Assembly (NCBI GenBank): GCA_013695335.1
Contig: JACDAR010000156.1
Location: 1 to 14,258 of the forward strand
Reading direction: 5' to 3'
Origin: Rubrobacter sp.
GTDB taxonomy: Bacteria > Actinomycetota > Rubrobacteria > Rubrobacterales > Rubrobacteraceae
Length of the DNA: 14,258 nucleotides
Below, one piece after another: positions 1 to 5,888 of this stretch (position 1 is the first letter of the stretch; every line of letters starts with the position of its first letter). The notes beneath the pieces are model-generated. The model saw only the letters and a program-made list of their open reading frames with translations. It ran no database searches and was not told the DNA's origin. The translations under genes and the position numbers were made by a program.

Positions 1-158
1 ACGGTGACCACGATATCCGTGAGCCCGTGGCGCTGGAGCAGGTTCACGATGTGCTCCATGCAGGGCTTGTTTGCTATCGAGATCATGGGTTTTGGCTGGT
101 TGCTAGTCAGCGGCCTGAGCCGCGTACCTTTCCCACCGGCCATGATGACCGCTTTCAT
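1..158 (-). CDS. Sugar-phosphate nucleotidyltransferase, N-terminal part (mannose-1-phosphate guanylyltransferase-like), cut by window edge
   Basis: Reading the minus strand from the ATG at 158 gives 52 residues without a stop, beginning MKAVIMAGGKGTRLRPLT and continuing with the KPM stretch and a segment like NKPCMEHIVNLLQRHG. The GGxGTRLRPLT loop is the nucleotide-binding signature of the NTP_transferase family, which joins a sugar 1-phosphate to an NTP to make NDP-sugar and pyrophosphate in the cytoplasm. The LTSNQPKPM and NKPCMEHIV wording is closest in my memory to mannose-1-phosphate guanylyltransferases, some of which carry a C-terminal phosphomannomutase-like part. Glucose-1-phosphate thymidylyl- or uridylyltransferase cannot be excluded because the specificity region lies outside the window. 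A purine-rich ribosome site (AGGGGTGG) sits about 4 nt before the ATG. It is divergent from the MarC gene across a 106-bp gap. Confidence 0.85.
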   Translation of the reverse strand, partial: MKAVIMAGGKGTRLRPLTSNQPKPMISIANKPCMEHIVNLLQRHGLTDIVVT

Positions 159-250
159 ACACCCACCCCTTTTCTGTTCATAACACCCTTCTTTTCCATC
201 TTACCCGAGAGCCTGATCTGCTACCGGGACCATATCCCCCAGGCTGCTTA

Positions 251-264
251 TATAATCCCGGATC
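251..264 (+). promoter_or_regulatory. -10 box of a leaderless promoter for the MarC-family gene
   Basis: A consensus TATAAT lies at 251-256, 8 nt before the ATG at 265. Initiation about 7-8 nt after a -10 box would put the transcript start at or next to the ATG. There is no Shine-Dalgarno sequence before this ATG, so a leaderless mRNA is the simplest reading. I see no good -35 match 17 bp upstream. Confidence 0.6.
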
Positions 265-882
265 ATGCAAGAGTTCATCTTCAACTCCTTCGTCACGCTG
301 GTCGTGGTCGTGGACCCACTTGGTCTCGCCCCGATCTTCGCCGCGCTCACCAAGGGATATTCGGCCGAACGCCGCCGCGAGACAGCCATAAGGGGTACGA
401 TCCTGGGCTCAGCCATCCTCTTCGTGTTCGCGCTCGCCGGGGACGTTCTGCTCGAAGCCCTTGGCATTACGCTCCCAGCTTTCCGTATAGCGGGCGGCAT
501 GCTGCTCTTCCTGCTTGCGCTCGACATGATCTTCGCCCGCCCTTCAGGCATGCGCTCCAAAACCATACGCGAGCAGGAGGAAGATTCCTTCGAGGGCGAC
601 GTCTCCGTGTTCCCGCTCGCGATTCCCCTGATAGCCGGACCCGGCGCTATCACCACGGTCCTCCTGTACACGGGTGGCAGAACTCCAGCGGAAGTGGGCG
701 TATTCGCGGGCGTGCTCCTGGTCGTCCTCCTCCTCACGCTCGTATCCCTGCTCCTCGCCTCCCGCGTGATGGGACTGTTTGGGGAGACTGGGGCGAACGT
801 CCTCTCCCGCGTGCTCGGCGTGCTGCTCGCGGCCCTCGCCGTCCAGTTCGTCCTCGACGGCATACAGGCGAGCATTGTCTGA
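265..882 (+). CDS. MarC-family integral membrane protein
   Basis: The 205-residue product is hydrophobic throughout and has the layout of the MarC family (formerly UPF0056). About six membrane segments can be placed near residues 7-27, 44-66, 70-90, 114-134, 143-167 and 178-200. Family-like motifs are VDPLG at 16-20 in the first segment and AIPLIAGPGAI at 119-129 in the fourth, with a charged cytosolic-type loop around 92-113 (RSKTIREQEEDSFEGD). The length matches the family's usual size of about 200. MarC proteins are inner-membrane proteins of unsettled function; the name came from the E. coli mar locus, but a role in antibiotic resistance is not supported. The ATG at 265 is chosen because it starts directly at a membrane segment and sits 8 nt after a TATAAT box. 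The next gene follows after 39 bp with its own possible promoter. Confidence 0.9.
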   Translation: MQEFIFNSFVTLVVVVDPLGLAPIFAALTKGYSAERRRETAIRGTILGSAILFVFALAGDVLLEALGITLPAFRIAGGMLLFLLALDMIFARPSGMRSKTIREQEEDSFEGDVSVFPLAIPLIAGPGAITTVLLYTGGRTPAEVGVFAGVLLVVLLLTLVSLLLASRVMGLFGETGANVLSRVLGVLLAALAVQFVLDGIQASIV

Positions 883-908
883 GGGAGAAGTCCGGTCCTC
901 TGCGTGGG

Positions 909-921
909 TATACTCGTCAGC
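909..921 (+). promoter_or_regulatory. -10 box of a probable leaderless promoter for the hydrolase gene
   Basis: TATACT at 909-914 is followed by 7 nt and then the ATG at 922. No Shine-Dalgarno sequence precedes either this ATG or the upstream in-frame GTG at 904. The box therefore favours the ATG at 922 as the true start. No clear -35 hexamer is visible. Confidence 0.5.
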
Positions 922-1617
922 ATGACGGGCGAACCCATAGTCGTGGTCGGCGGGGCGACGTGGTGGCCCCGGAGCTACAGAGATTTTGCCAGGATACTGG
1001 GAGAAATCTCCGACTCAGAGGTATACGTTGCCAGGATCACACCGCTCGACTGGGCGTTGGGTGCGTTCCGGGGATATGGTCAGTTGGTCTTCGAGGTCGC
1101 GAGCGCCGTGGATCGAGCTTTGCTTGGGAGCGAATCGAAGAAGGTGGTTTTGATCGGGCATTCCGCGGGCGGCCTCGCTTGCCGGGTATACCTCGGTGGA
1201 GATCCTCCATACGGCGGACGCCGGTACTCCGGGCACAGGCGGGTGTCGGCCCTGATCACACTCGGAACGCCCCACACTACGGAGAAGAAGGGACCAGCCC
1301 CCATCACCCTGGTCAACGATCTCTTCCCCGGCGCACTGCACAAAGACGGCGGCATACGCTACCTCTCGGTCGCCGGAGACGCGATGGACGGCGCATCTTC
1401 GCCCAAAATCAGACGTCGCTACGAACGTCTGGTCGAGGACGGCCGGACAGCGGGAGACGGTGTAGTGCCGGTGTCAACCGCGTTGCTGCCTGGCTCGACC
1501 CCCGAGGTCATCGAAGGCGTCCATCACAACCGGCGACTGGGCCGCTGGTACGGCTCGGATCGGGAGACGGTCGAGTTGTGGTGGCCGGGAGACCTTGCGG
1601 AGAACCCAGATACGTGA
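922..1617 (+). CDS. Alpha/beta-hydrolase, lipase/esterase-like
   Basis: The 231-residue product begins with a short beta strand (IVVVGG) and shows the nucleophile elbow GHSAGG with Ser81, the hallmark of alpha/beta-hydrolases. A LITLGTPH strand near 111-118 is typical of lipase-like members that test for short chains. The likely acid is Asp179 in AGDGVVPV, and the likely base His201 or His202 in EGVHHN. Together they make a complete Ser-Asp-His triad in the right order, so the enzyme should be active on an ester or similar bond; substrate is unknown. It has no signal peptide or membrane segment, so it is probably cytoplasmic. An in-frame GTG at 904 would add six residues, but the -10 box at 909-914 would then lie inside the coding region, so I prefer the ATG at 922. 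It could share the MarC transcript or use its own promoter. Confidence 0.85.
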   Translation: MTGEPIVVVGGATWWPRSYRDFARILGEISDSEVYVARITPLDWALGAFRGYGQLVFEVASAVDRALLGSESKKVVLIGHSAGGLACRVYLGGDPPYGGRRYSGHRRVSALITLGTPHTTEKKGPAPITLVNDLFPGALHKDGGIRYLSVAGDAMDGASSPKIRRRYERLVEDGRTAGDGVVPVSTALLPGSTPEVIEGVHHNRRLGRWYGSDRETVELWWPGDLAENPDT

Positions 1618-1696
1618 AGGTGAACCTTGTTGGGTAGACTCGCGCGTAGTAGCCTGCTGGCCATCGTCGAGGCAAGTTTGAACGGGAGCGTCCTGG

Positions 1697-2329
1697 ATGC
1701 CATCGGATAAAACGCGCGGCGCGGACAATACGGGGTTCGGGGAAGCCAGGGAGGCCGACCCCGACGCACTGCGCGCCGCGATGAGCCAGTTTCCGACGGG
1801 CGTGACCGTGGTGACCTCGGGAAGGGAAGAACGGGCTGAAGGGATGACGGCGAACGCCGTGCTCTCCGTCTCGCTCGACCCGCTGCTCTTCCTGGTGAGC
1901 GTCCACAAGGACGCCCGCCTGAACCCCCGCATCCGGGAAGAGGGGTACTTTGCCGCGAGTATTCTGGCCGACGATCAGGAAGGATTGAGCAGGCTTTTCG
2001 CCTCACCCGAGAGGTCCAGCGGTTTGCACGCCGTCCACTCCCTGGGCGGCGGCTACGGCACTACCGGCGCCCCACTCGCCGCCGGGGCCATCGCGGTCAT
2101 CGAATGCGAGCTGGAGGCCACGTATCCCGGCGGCGACCACGACCTGTTCCTCGGACGCGTCGTCGAGGTCAGGCTGGGAGATACGCGCAAGGGTCCGCTG
2201 GTCTTCCACGAGGGCGACTATCCGATCATCAAAGCAGCGCCTAGAGCCGGTGATACGGGAGCGTTCGTTGATTCGGTGCGGGGCTTCGACGTGAGGATCC
2301 AGCGGGCGCGGGACCGCAGGCGCCGCTAG
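1697..2329 (+). CDS. Flavin reductase-like, FMN-binding domain protein
   Basis: The 210-residue product matches the flavin reductase-like family (HpaC/DIM6-NTAB type). The diagnostic sequence runs from QFPTGVTVVT (31-40) through GMTANAVLSVSLDP (49-62) and FLVSV (65-69), which form the split-barrel FMN site. It continues to GDHDLFLGRVVEV (146-158) and PLVFHEGDY (167-175). Such proteins reduce FMN or FAD with NAD(P)H and often supply reduced flavin to two-component monooxygenases; no oxygenase component is recognisable nearby. The first 20 residues and the Arg-rich last 10 are outside the domain and probably disordered. A GGGAG ribosome site at 1684-1688 lies 8 nt before the ATG. The GyrI-like gene follows after 13 bp and is probably cotranscribed. 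Confidence 0.9.
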   Translation: MPSDKTRGADNTGFGEAREADPDALRAAMSQFPTGVTVVTSGREERAEGMTANAVLSVSLDPLLFLVSVHKDARLNPRIREEGYFAASILADDQEGLSRLFASPERSSGLHAVHSLGGGYGTTGAPLAAGAIAVIECELEATYPGGDHDLFLGRVVEVRLGDTRKGPLVFHEGDYPIIKAAPRAGDTGAFVDSVRGFDVRIQRARDRRRR

Positions 2330-2342
2330 AGGAGGTATCGGG

Positions 2343-2954
2343 ATGGAGAAGGTGGATCTCGGGAAGGCGCTCAAGCACCTTTACAAGCCCTCGGCGAAGG
2401 AGGTTGTCGAGGTCGAGGCGCCGGAGATGCGCTTCCTCATGGCTGATGGAGCAGGAGACCCAAACACCTCGGCGGAATTCAGGGAGGCGGTCGAGGCGCT
2501 CTACGCCCTCTCCTACGCGCTCAAGTTCATGGTCAAGAAGACCGCTGAGGTGGACTACGGCGTCATGCCGCTCGAAGGACTGTGGTGGACCGATGACATG
2601 AGCTGGTTCAGCGTGGATGACAAGAGCGGCTGGAAGTGGACGGCCATGATCATGCAGCCCGAGGAGTACGTGACCCGAGAGCTGGTAGAGAAGGCTCGCG
2701 GCCAGGTCGAGAAGAAGAAAGCGCCCCCGGCCCTTTCGCGCGTCCGATTCGAGCCCTTCCACGAAGGCCGGGCGGCGCAGATCATGCACCGCGGTCCCTT
2801 CTCCGAGGAGGGACCCACGGTGGAGAAAGTCCATCGTTTCATCGAGGAGCGCGGTGGCGAGCTGAGCGGCAGGCACCACGAGATCTACTTGAAAGACTTC
2901 AACCGAACCGCGCCGGAGAACCTCCAGACCGTCGTCCGCCAACCCTTCGCATGA
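2343..2954 (+). CDS. GyrI-like small-molecule-binding domain protein
   Basis: The 203-residue product resembles stand-alone GyrI-like (SOUL/SRPBCC-unrelated, AraC effector-binding fold) proteins. Recognisable stretches are PEMRFLMADGAGDPN near 27-41, PLEGLWW at 76-82, and WKWTAMIMQPEEYV near 97-110. The C-terminal HEIYLKDFNRTAPENLQTVVRQP (179-201) is particularly characteristic. Members of this group bind small hydrophobic or cationic ligands; some hydrolyse or sequester them, and relatives act as gyrase inhibitors or as ligand domains of transcription factors. There is no helix-turn-helix here, so it is not itself a regulator. A strong GGAGG at 2331-2335 lies 7 nt before the ATG, and the gap to the flavin reductase is 13 bp, so the two are likely one operon. 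A shared role in handling a toxic or aromatic compound is only an inference. Confidence 0.85.
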   Translation: MEKVDLGKALKHLYKPSAKEVVEVEAPEMRFLMADGAGDPNTSAEFREAVEALYALSYALKFMVKKTAEVDYGVMPLEGLWWTDDMSWFSVDDKSGWKWTAMIMQPEEYVTRELVEKARGQVEKKKAPPALSRVRFEPFHEGRAAQIMHRGPFSEEGPTVEKVHRFIEERGGELSGRHHEIYLKDFNRTAPENLQTVVRQPFA

Positions 2955-3010
2955 CCAGGCAAGACTCAGGCAAAATTCTGAAGAAACCGCCGGACAGGGC
3001 ACTGTACTAG

Positions 3011-3838
3011 ATGTTCCGGCGGAACCTCCTCCCCATCGTGCGTCCCCGTCCATCCGACACAGAAGGGCTCGTCTACGTCGAGGGTGTGGAGGAGAACGGG
3101 GAGATATCGGCCGGTAAAGTCCGCTCACCCGTGACCGGAGACGAGTACAGGATGAGGTACGGGTATCTGGATCTCCTGCCCCGCAGCACCGGCGCGCACA
3201 ACGTCGCCAACCTGACCAACCTCCTCCCCGGCGCAGGACGCGGATACGAACCCCTGTGGCGCGTTCGGTCCCTGACCCTCCTGACGGGCGAACGTTTCCC
3301 GAACGGGCGTGAAATCGAGATCATCTCGGATCTCATCCACTTGCAACGCGGCGGCCTGTACCTGGACCTTGGATGCTCCGGCGGTCTTTATGCCAGGGAG
3401 ATGGCCCGCGCTCTGGACGAGCGGGGCGCGGTCATAGGGGTGGACATCTCACCCTCCATGTTGAGGGAGGCGGAACGCCGTTCCCGCAAAACCGGATCAC
3501 CCGTCTCTCTGGTCCGGGCTGACGTCCACAACCTTCCATTCGCTGACGCCGCCTTCTCGGGGATTGTGTGCGGCGGTACGTTGAACGAACTCGGGGATCC
3601 GGCACGCGCCCTCCGCGAAGCCAGACGCGTCCTCGAACCTGGCGGCAGACTCGCCATCATGGGCATCCTGCGGGCAACGACGGCCCGCGGACAGCGGATA
3701 CAGCGTTTCCTCTCAGGCGGCGGCATCCGGTTCTTCCAGCGGGAAGAGTTGCACAGCCTCCTGGACCACGCGGGCTTCGCCCCTGACCCGCCACAAACGT
3801 ACGGTCCTGTCGTCTTCGCATCGGCGACCCGCCGATAG
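3011..3838 (+). CDS. Class I SAM-dependent methyltransferase with a degenerate N-terminal ribbon
   Basis: The 275-residue product has a Methyltransf_11-type domain from about residue 105 to 225. Motif I is LDLGCSGG at 118-125. The acidic residue that holds the SAM ribose is Asp145 in GVDISPSML, ADVHNLPF lies at 170-177, and LEPGGRLAIMG at 208-218. The substrate is unknown; relatives include UbiE/MenG-like and RlmA-like enzymes. The N-terminal 20-58 stretch, ending in GYLDLLP, has the spacing of the Trm112/RlmA-type zinc ribbon that precedes many such domains, but every expected cysteine is absent (SPVTG in place of CPxCG). The ATG at 3011 has no good ribosome site (only an ACAGGG about 12 nt upstream) and the codon before it is a stop in the same frame, so translation cannot begin further upstream. 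It lies 56 bp after the GyrI-like gene. Confidence 0.85.
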   Translation: MFRRNLLPIVRPRPSDTEGLVYVEGVEENGEISAGKVRSPVTGDEYRMRYGYLDLLPRSTGAHNVANLTNLLPGAGRGYEPLWRVRSLTLLTGERFPNGREIEIISDLIHLQRGGLYLDLGCSGGLYAREMARALDERGAVIGVDISPSMLREAERRSRKTGSPVSLVRADVHNLPFADAAFSGIVCGGTLNELGDPARALREARRVLEPGGRLAIMGILRATTARGQRIQRFLSGGGIRFFQREELHSLLDHAGFAPDPPQTYGPVVFASATRR

Positions 3839-3899
3839 CGTATTCTCCAGGCAGATAGACCGTACAAAAGAGCCATTCTTCCAAGGCAGTCCCAAACTG

Positions 3900-3913
3900 T
3901 ATAATTTCGCGCA
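3900..3913 (+). promoter_or_regulatory. -10 box for the Gly-rich protein gene, with competing leaderless and led starts
   Basis: TATAAT at 3900-3905 is preceded by TG and followed by 8 nt and an ATG at 3914. A transcript starting near 3912-3914 would be leaderless for that ATG. The same transcript carries a good GGGAGG at 3929-3934, 6 nt before an in-frame GTG at 3941, which would be a normal led start with a leader of about 28 nt. Confidence 0.6.
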
Positions 3914-4927
3914 ATGTCACCGTCGAGCGGGAGGTATGCCGTGCAGACCGGGGATGAAATGGGATTCGGGAATCGCTGGGAGTTGACTGCGCCCGAATCC
4001 TACGCGCTGCTGTACGGGCCGAAGGATGCGCGCCAGATCTTCAAGCTGGCAGTGCTGGAACTAGTGGCCCGCAGGCGCCTGGAGCTGGCCGAGATCGAAG
4101 ATCCAGGAAGGTCAGGGCGACCTCGTAAATATGCAGTTCTGAGATATGGTCCGAACCGTGAGCGACCGGAGAGCCGCCCGCTTGAGGCAGTGTTCTCGCT
4201 GTTCACTGGCCCCGTCGCGAGCCCAGCGGGAGGACGCCGGACGGAGATGGCGGTTCCGGATCTCGCGCGGTCAGCGATGAACCGTTATGGAACTTTCGAG
4301 GGATACGTGGAAGCCTGCATCATGACGGGCCTGCAGAGCCGCAACCTCTTCGAGCGCAGGACGCGCCGCAGGTTCTGGATCTTCCAGACAACGCGATGGG
4401 AGCCGACGCACTCAGGCGAGGCCGCGAAGGCCGAACTGCGTGGCAGCATGACGCTGGGTGAAGAGCAGTTTGCCGGATGGGTGGATGAAGAACCATCCAG
4501 GGCGCTCCAGTTCCTCGGCCTCGCGGGTTCCTCTGTACTCCTCATGCCTCCCCTCCACCGCGACGTCCGTCGCCTCCGCGAAAACCCGGAGTACCGCCGG
4601 TCCAGCGACGACTGGGTCGCTGCTGGCTACTTTCCCGTGATCGGCGCTACATCAGTTGGCGATCACCAGGATCATCAACATCACGACGACCCAGGCGGTC
4701 TGGACCTCGACGCCATCGGCCCTGGCGGCTTCGACAGCCACAGCGACGCCTCATCCGCCATAGATTCGGGGCTCAGCGGGGGCGGTTTCTGGGGAGATGG
4801 TGGTTCTGGCGGCGGCGGTGATGGCGGTGGATCAGGCGGCGATGGAGGAGGCGGTGGATGGGGTGGCAACGGAGGTGGCGGCGGTTTCGGTGGTGGCGAT
4901 GGAGGCGGGGGTGGCGGTGGTGGTTAG
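3914..4927 (+). CDS. Uncharacterised protein with a His/Asp patch and Gly-rich C-terminal tail
   Basis: I do not recognise a firm family. The 337-residue reading has a predicted folded part at about 22-225. It contains two helix-rich segments, around 27-80 (ESYALLYGPKDARQIF...) and 116-180 (with RYGTFEGYVEA and FWIFQTTRWE), each with winged-helix-like periodicity. A short hydrophobic run at 198-213 may be a core helix rather than a membrane span. Then comes GDHQDHQHHDD at 249-259, a possible metal-binding patch, and from about 288 to the end an almost pure Gly tail broken by Trp, Phe, Asp, Asn and Ser. The layout loosely recalls TIGR04222-type proteins (wHTH-like repeats plus a Gly-rich tail), but the cysteines of that tail and clear membrane spans are missing. 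The start is either the ATG at 3914 or the GTG at 3941, which has the better ribosome site. It converges on ribokinase. Confidence 0.75.
   Translation: MSPSSGRYAVQTGDEMGFGNRWELTAPESYALLYGPKDARQIFKLAVLELVARRRLELAEIEDPGRSGRPRKYAVLRYGPNRERPESRPLEAVFSLFTGPVASPAGGRRTEMAVPDLARSAMNRYGTFEGYVEACIMTGLQSRNLFERRTRRRFWIFQTTRWEPTHSGEAAKAELRGSMTLGEEQFAGWVDEEPSRALQFLGLAGSSVLLMPPLHRDVRRLRENPEYRRSSDDWVAAGYFPVIGATSVGDHQDHQHHDDPGGLDLDAIGPGGFDSHSDASSAIDSGLSGGGFWGDGGSGGGGDGGGSGGDGGGGGWGGNGGGGGFGGGDGGGGGGGG
4776..4924 (+). repeat. GGN-codon low-complexity tract
   Basis: This part of the Gly-rich gene is a run of GGN and GGNGGN codons interrupted by GAT, TGG, TTC, AAC and TCA. It has the slippage-prone look of a coding microsatellite, so tail length may vary between strains. 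The opposite strand reads as a proline-rich open frame, which is a composition artefact. Confidence 0.85.
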
Positions 4928-4953
4928 TGACGCCGGATCTTTAGCCCCGTCAC
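4927..4953. terminator. Possible bidirectional terminator hairpin between convergent genes
   Basis: GTGACG at 4927-4932 and CGTCAC at 4948-4953 form a 6-bp stem with a 15-nt loop in the 35-bp gap between the Gly-rich gene and ribokinase. There is no T-run on either side, so classical Rho-independent termination is not supported; position is the main argument. Confidence 0.3.
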
Positions 4954-4962
4954 GCCTCCGCG

Positions 4963-5868
4963 CTACATCGCCTCTATCTCAGCGTGGGTCGGAAGCGAGC
5001 CCTGCGCACCTTCCCGCGTGACTGCCGCAGCGCCTGCCCGCGCGGCGTAGGCAACCGCCTCCTCCAGCGGCGCGCCCTGCGCCAACCTCACCGCCAGCGC
5101 CCCAACGAAGGCGTCCCCCGCGCCAGTGGTGTCCACCACCTTCGCCAGCGGGGCGGGGAGATGACCTGAGGAATCCCCTTCAGCGAACACCGCGCCCTCG
5201 GCCCCAAGGGTGACGACGGCGGAGCGTGGTCCCAGCTCCAGCAGCCTCGGGGCGGCGGAGAGGGCGCCTTCCACGCCTTTGACTTTCTCACCGAGCAGGA
5301 ACGCGGCCTCGTGTTCGTTGACCACGAGCGGGTCCAGTTTCGCCAGGAAAGCCCGTCCCACCTCGAACGGCGGCGCAAGGTTCACCAGAACGCGGGTTCC
5401 GACGCGGGCGGCGACCTCGATAGCCTTCGCCACGGTTTCGGGGGAGACTTCCATCTGGGCGACGAGTATCTCCGCCTCCGCGATGGCGTCCGCGGCGGCT
5501 TCTATGTCTTCGTCCGAAAGCCCACGGTTGGCGCCGGGGGCGACGGTGATGACGTTCTCGCCGTCGGGGGTGACGGTGATGAAGGCAGATCCCGTCTTCC
5601 ACCCTTCCAGCCGTTCGATGAGGCTGGTGTCCACGCCCTGATCCCGGAGGTTTACGAACTGCGGTTCGCCGAACTCGTCTTCGCCAACCCTTCCGAGCAT
5701 GATGACCGCGGCCCCGAGGCGCGCGGCGGCGGCGGCCTGGTTCGAGCCTTTCCCTCCGTGGTGGGTGGATAGCACGGCGTCGGTGACGGTCTCGCCCGGC
5801 TCGGGGCGACGCTCTACTTTAAGGACGAAGTCCTGGTTTATGGAGCCGACGACGAAGACTTCGGCCAT
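4963..5868 (-). CDS. rbsK: Ribokinase (PfkB-family sugar kinase)
   Basis: The 301-residue product phosphorylates D-ribose to ribose 5-phosphate with ATP in the cytosol, if the ribokinase call is right. PfkB signature 1 is GGKGSNQAAAAARLG (38-52). The substrate-contacting N-terminus is VVGSINQDFV (6-15), and NEHEA at 184-188 is the conserved acidic contact. TLGAEG lies at 220-225, and signature 2, DTTGAGDAF (246-254), holds the catalytic base Asp252. The length of about 300 is normal and all key residues are present. Other nucleoside or sugar kinases of the family are possible, but the GKGSNQA and N-terminal NQD wording fits ribokinase best. It starts 20 bp after the stop of the decarboxylase gene, with GAGGG about 10 nt before the ATG, so it is probably the second gene of that operon. 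No ribose transporter, pentose isomerase or nucleoside hydrolase lies beside it. Confidence 0.9.
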   Translation of the reverse strand: MAEVFVVGSINQDFVLKVERRPEPGETVTDAVLSTHHGGKGSNQAAAAARLGAAVIMLGRVGEDEFGEPQFVNLRDQGVDTSLIERLEGWKTGSAFITVTPDGENVITVAPGANRGLSDEDIEAAADAIAEAEILVAQMEVSPETVAKAIEVAARVGTRVLVNLAPPFEVGRAFLAKLDPLVVNEHEAAFLLGEKVKGVEGALSAAPRLLELGPRSAVVTLGAEGAVFAEGDSSGHLPAPLAKVVDTTGAGDAFVGALAVRLAQGAPLEEAVAYAARAGAAAVTREGAQGSLPTHAEIEAM

Positions 5869-5888
5869 CTTGGGCTATCCCTCTTCCC

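Noticed and set aside
201..938. 245-codon frame on the minus strand opposite MarC
   Set aside because: Ser/Arg/Pro-rich shadow of the MarC gene, with no family signature and no separate control signals.
1617..1628. AAGGT-GA-ACCTT inverted repeat just after the hydrolase stop
   Set aside because: Arms are only 5 bp with a 2-nt centre, too short to separate from chance, and there is no T-run.
27..1637. 536-codon open frame on the plus strand
   Set aside because: It overlaps the nucleotidyltransferase, MarC and hydrolase genes in another frame, is Arg/Pro/Gly-rich with no recognisable motif, and is an effect of high GC at third positions.
2241..3128. 295-codon frame on the minus strand
   Set aside because: It lies antisense to the GyrI-like gene, which has clear family motifs and a strong ribosome site; the antisense product has none.
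4681..4869. Proline-rich small protein opposite the Gly tail
   Set aside because: It is the complement of GGN codons and has no other support.
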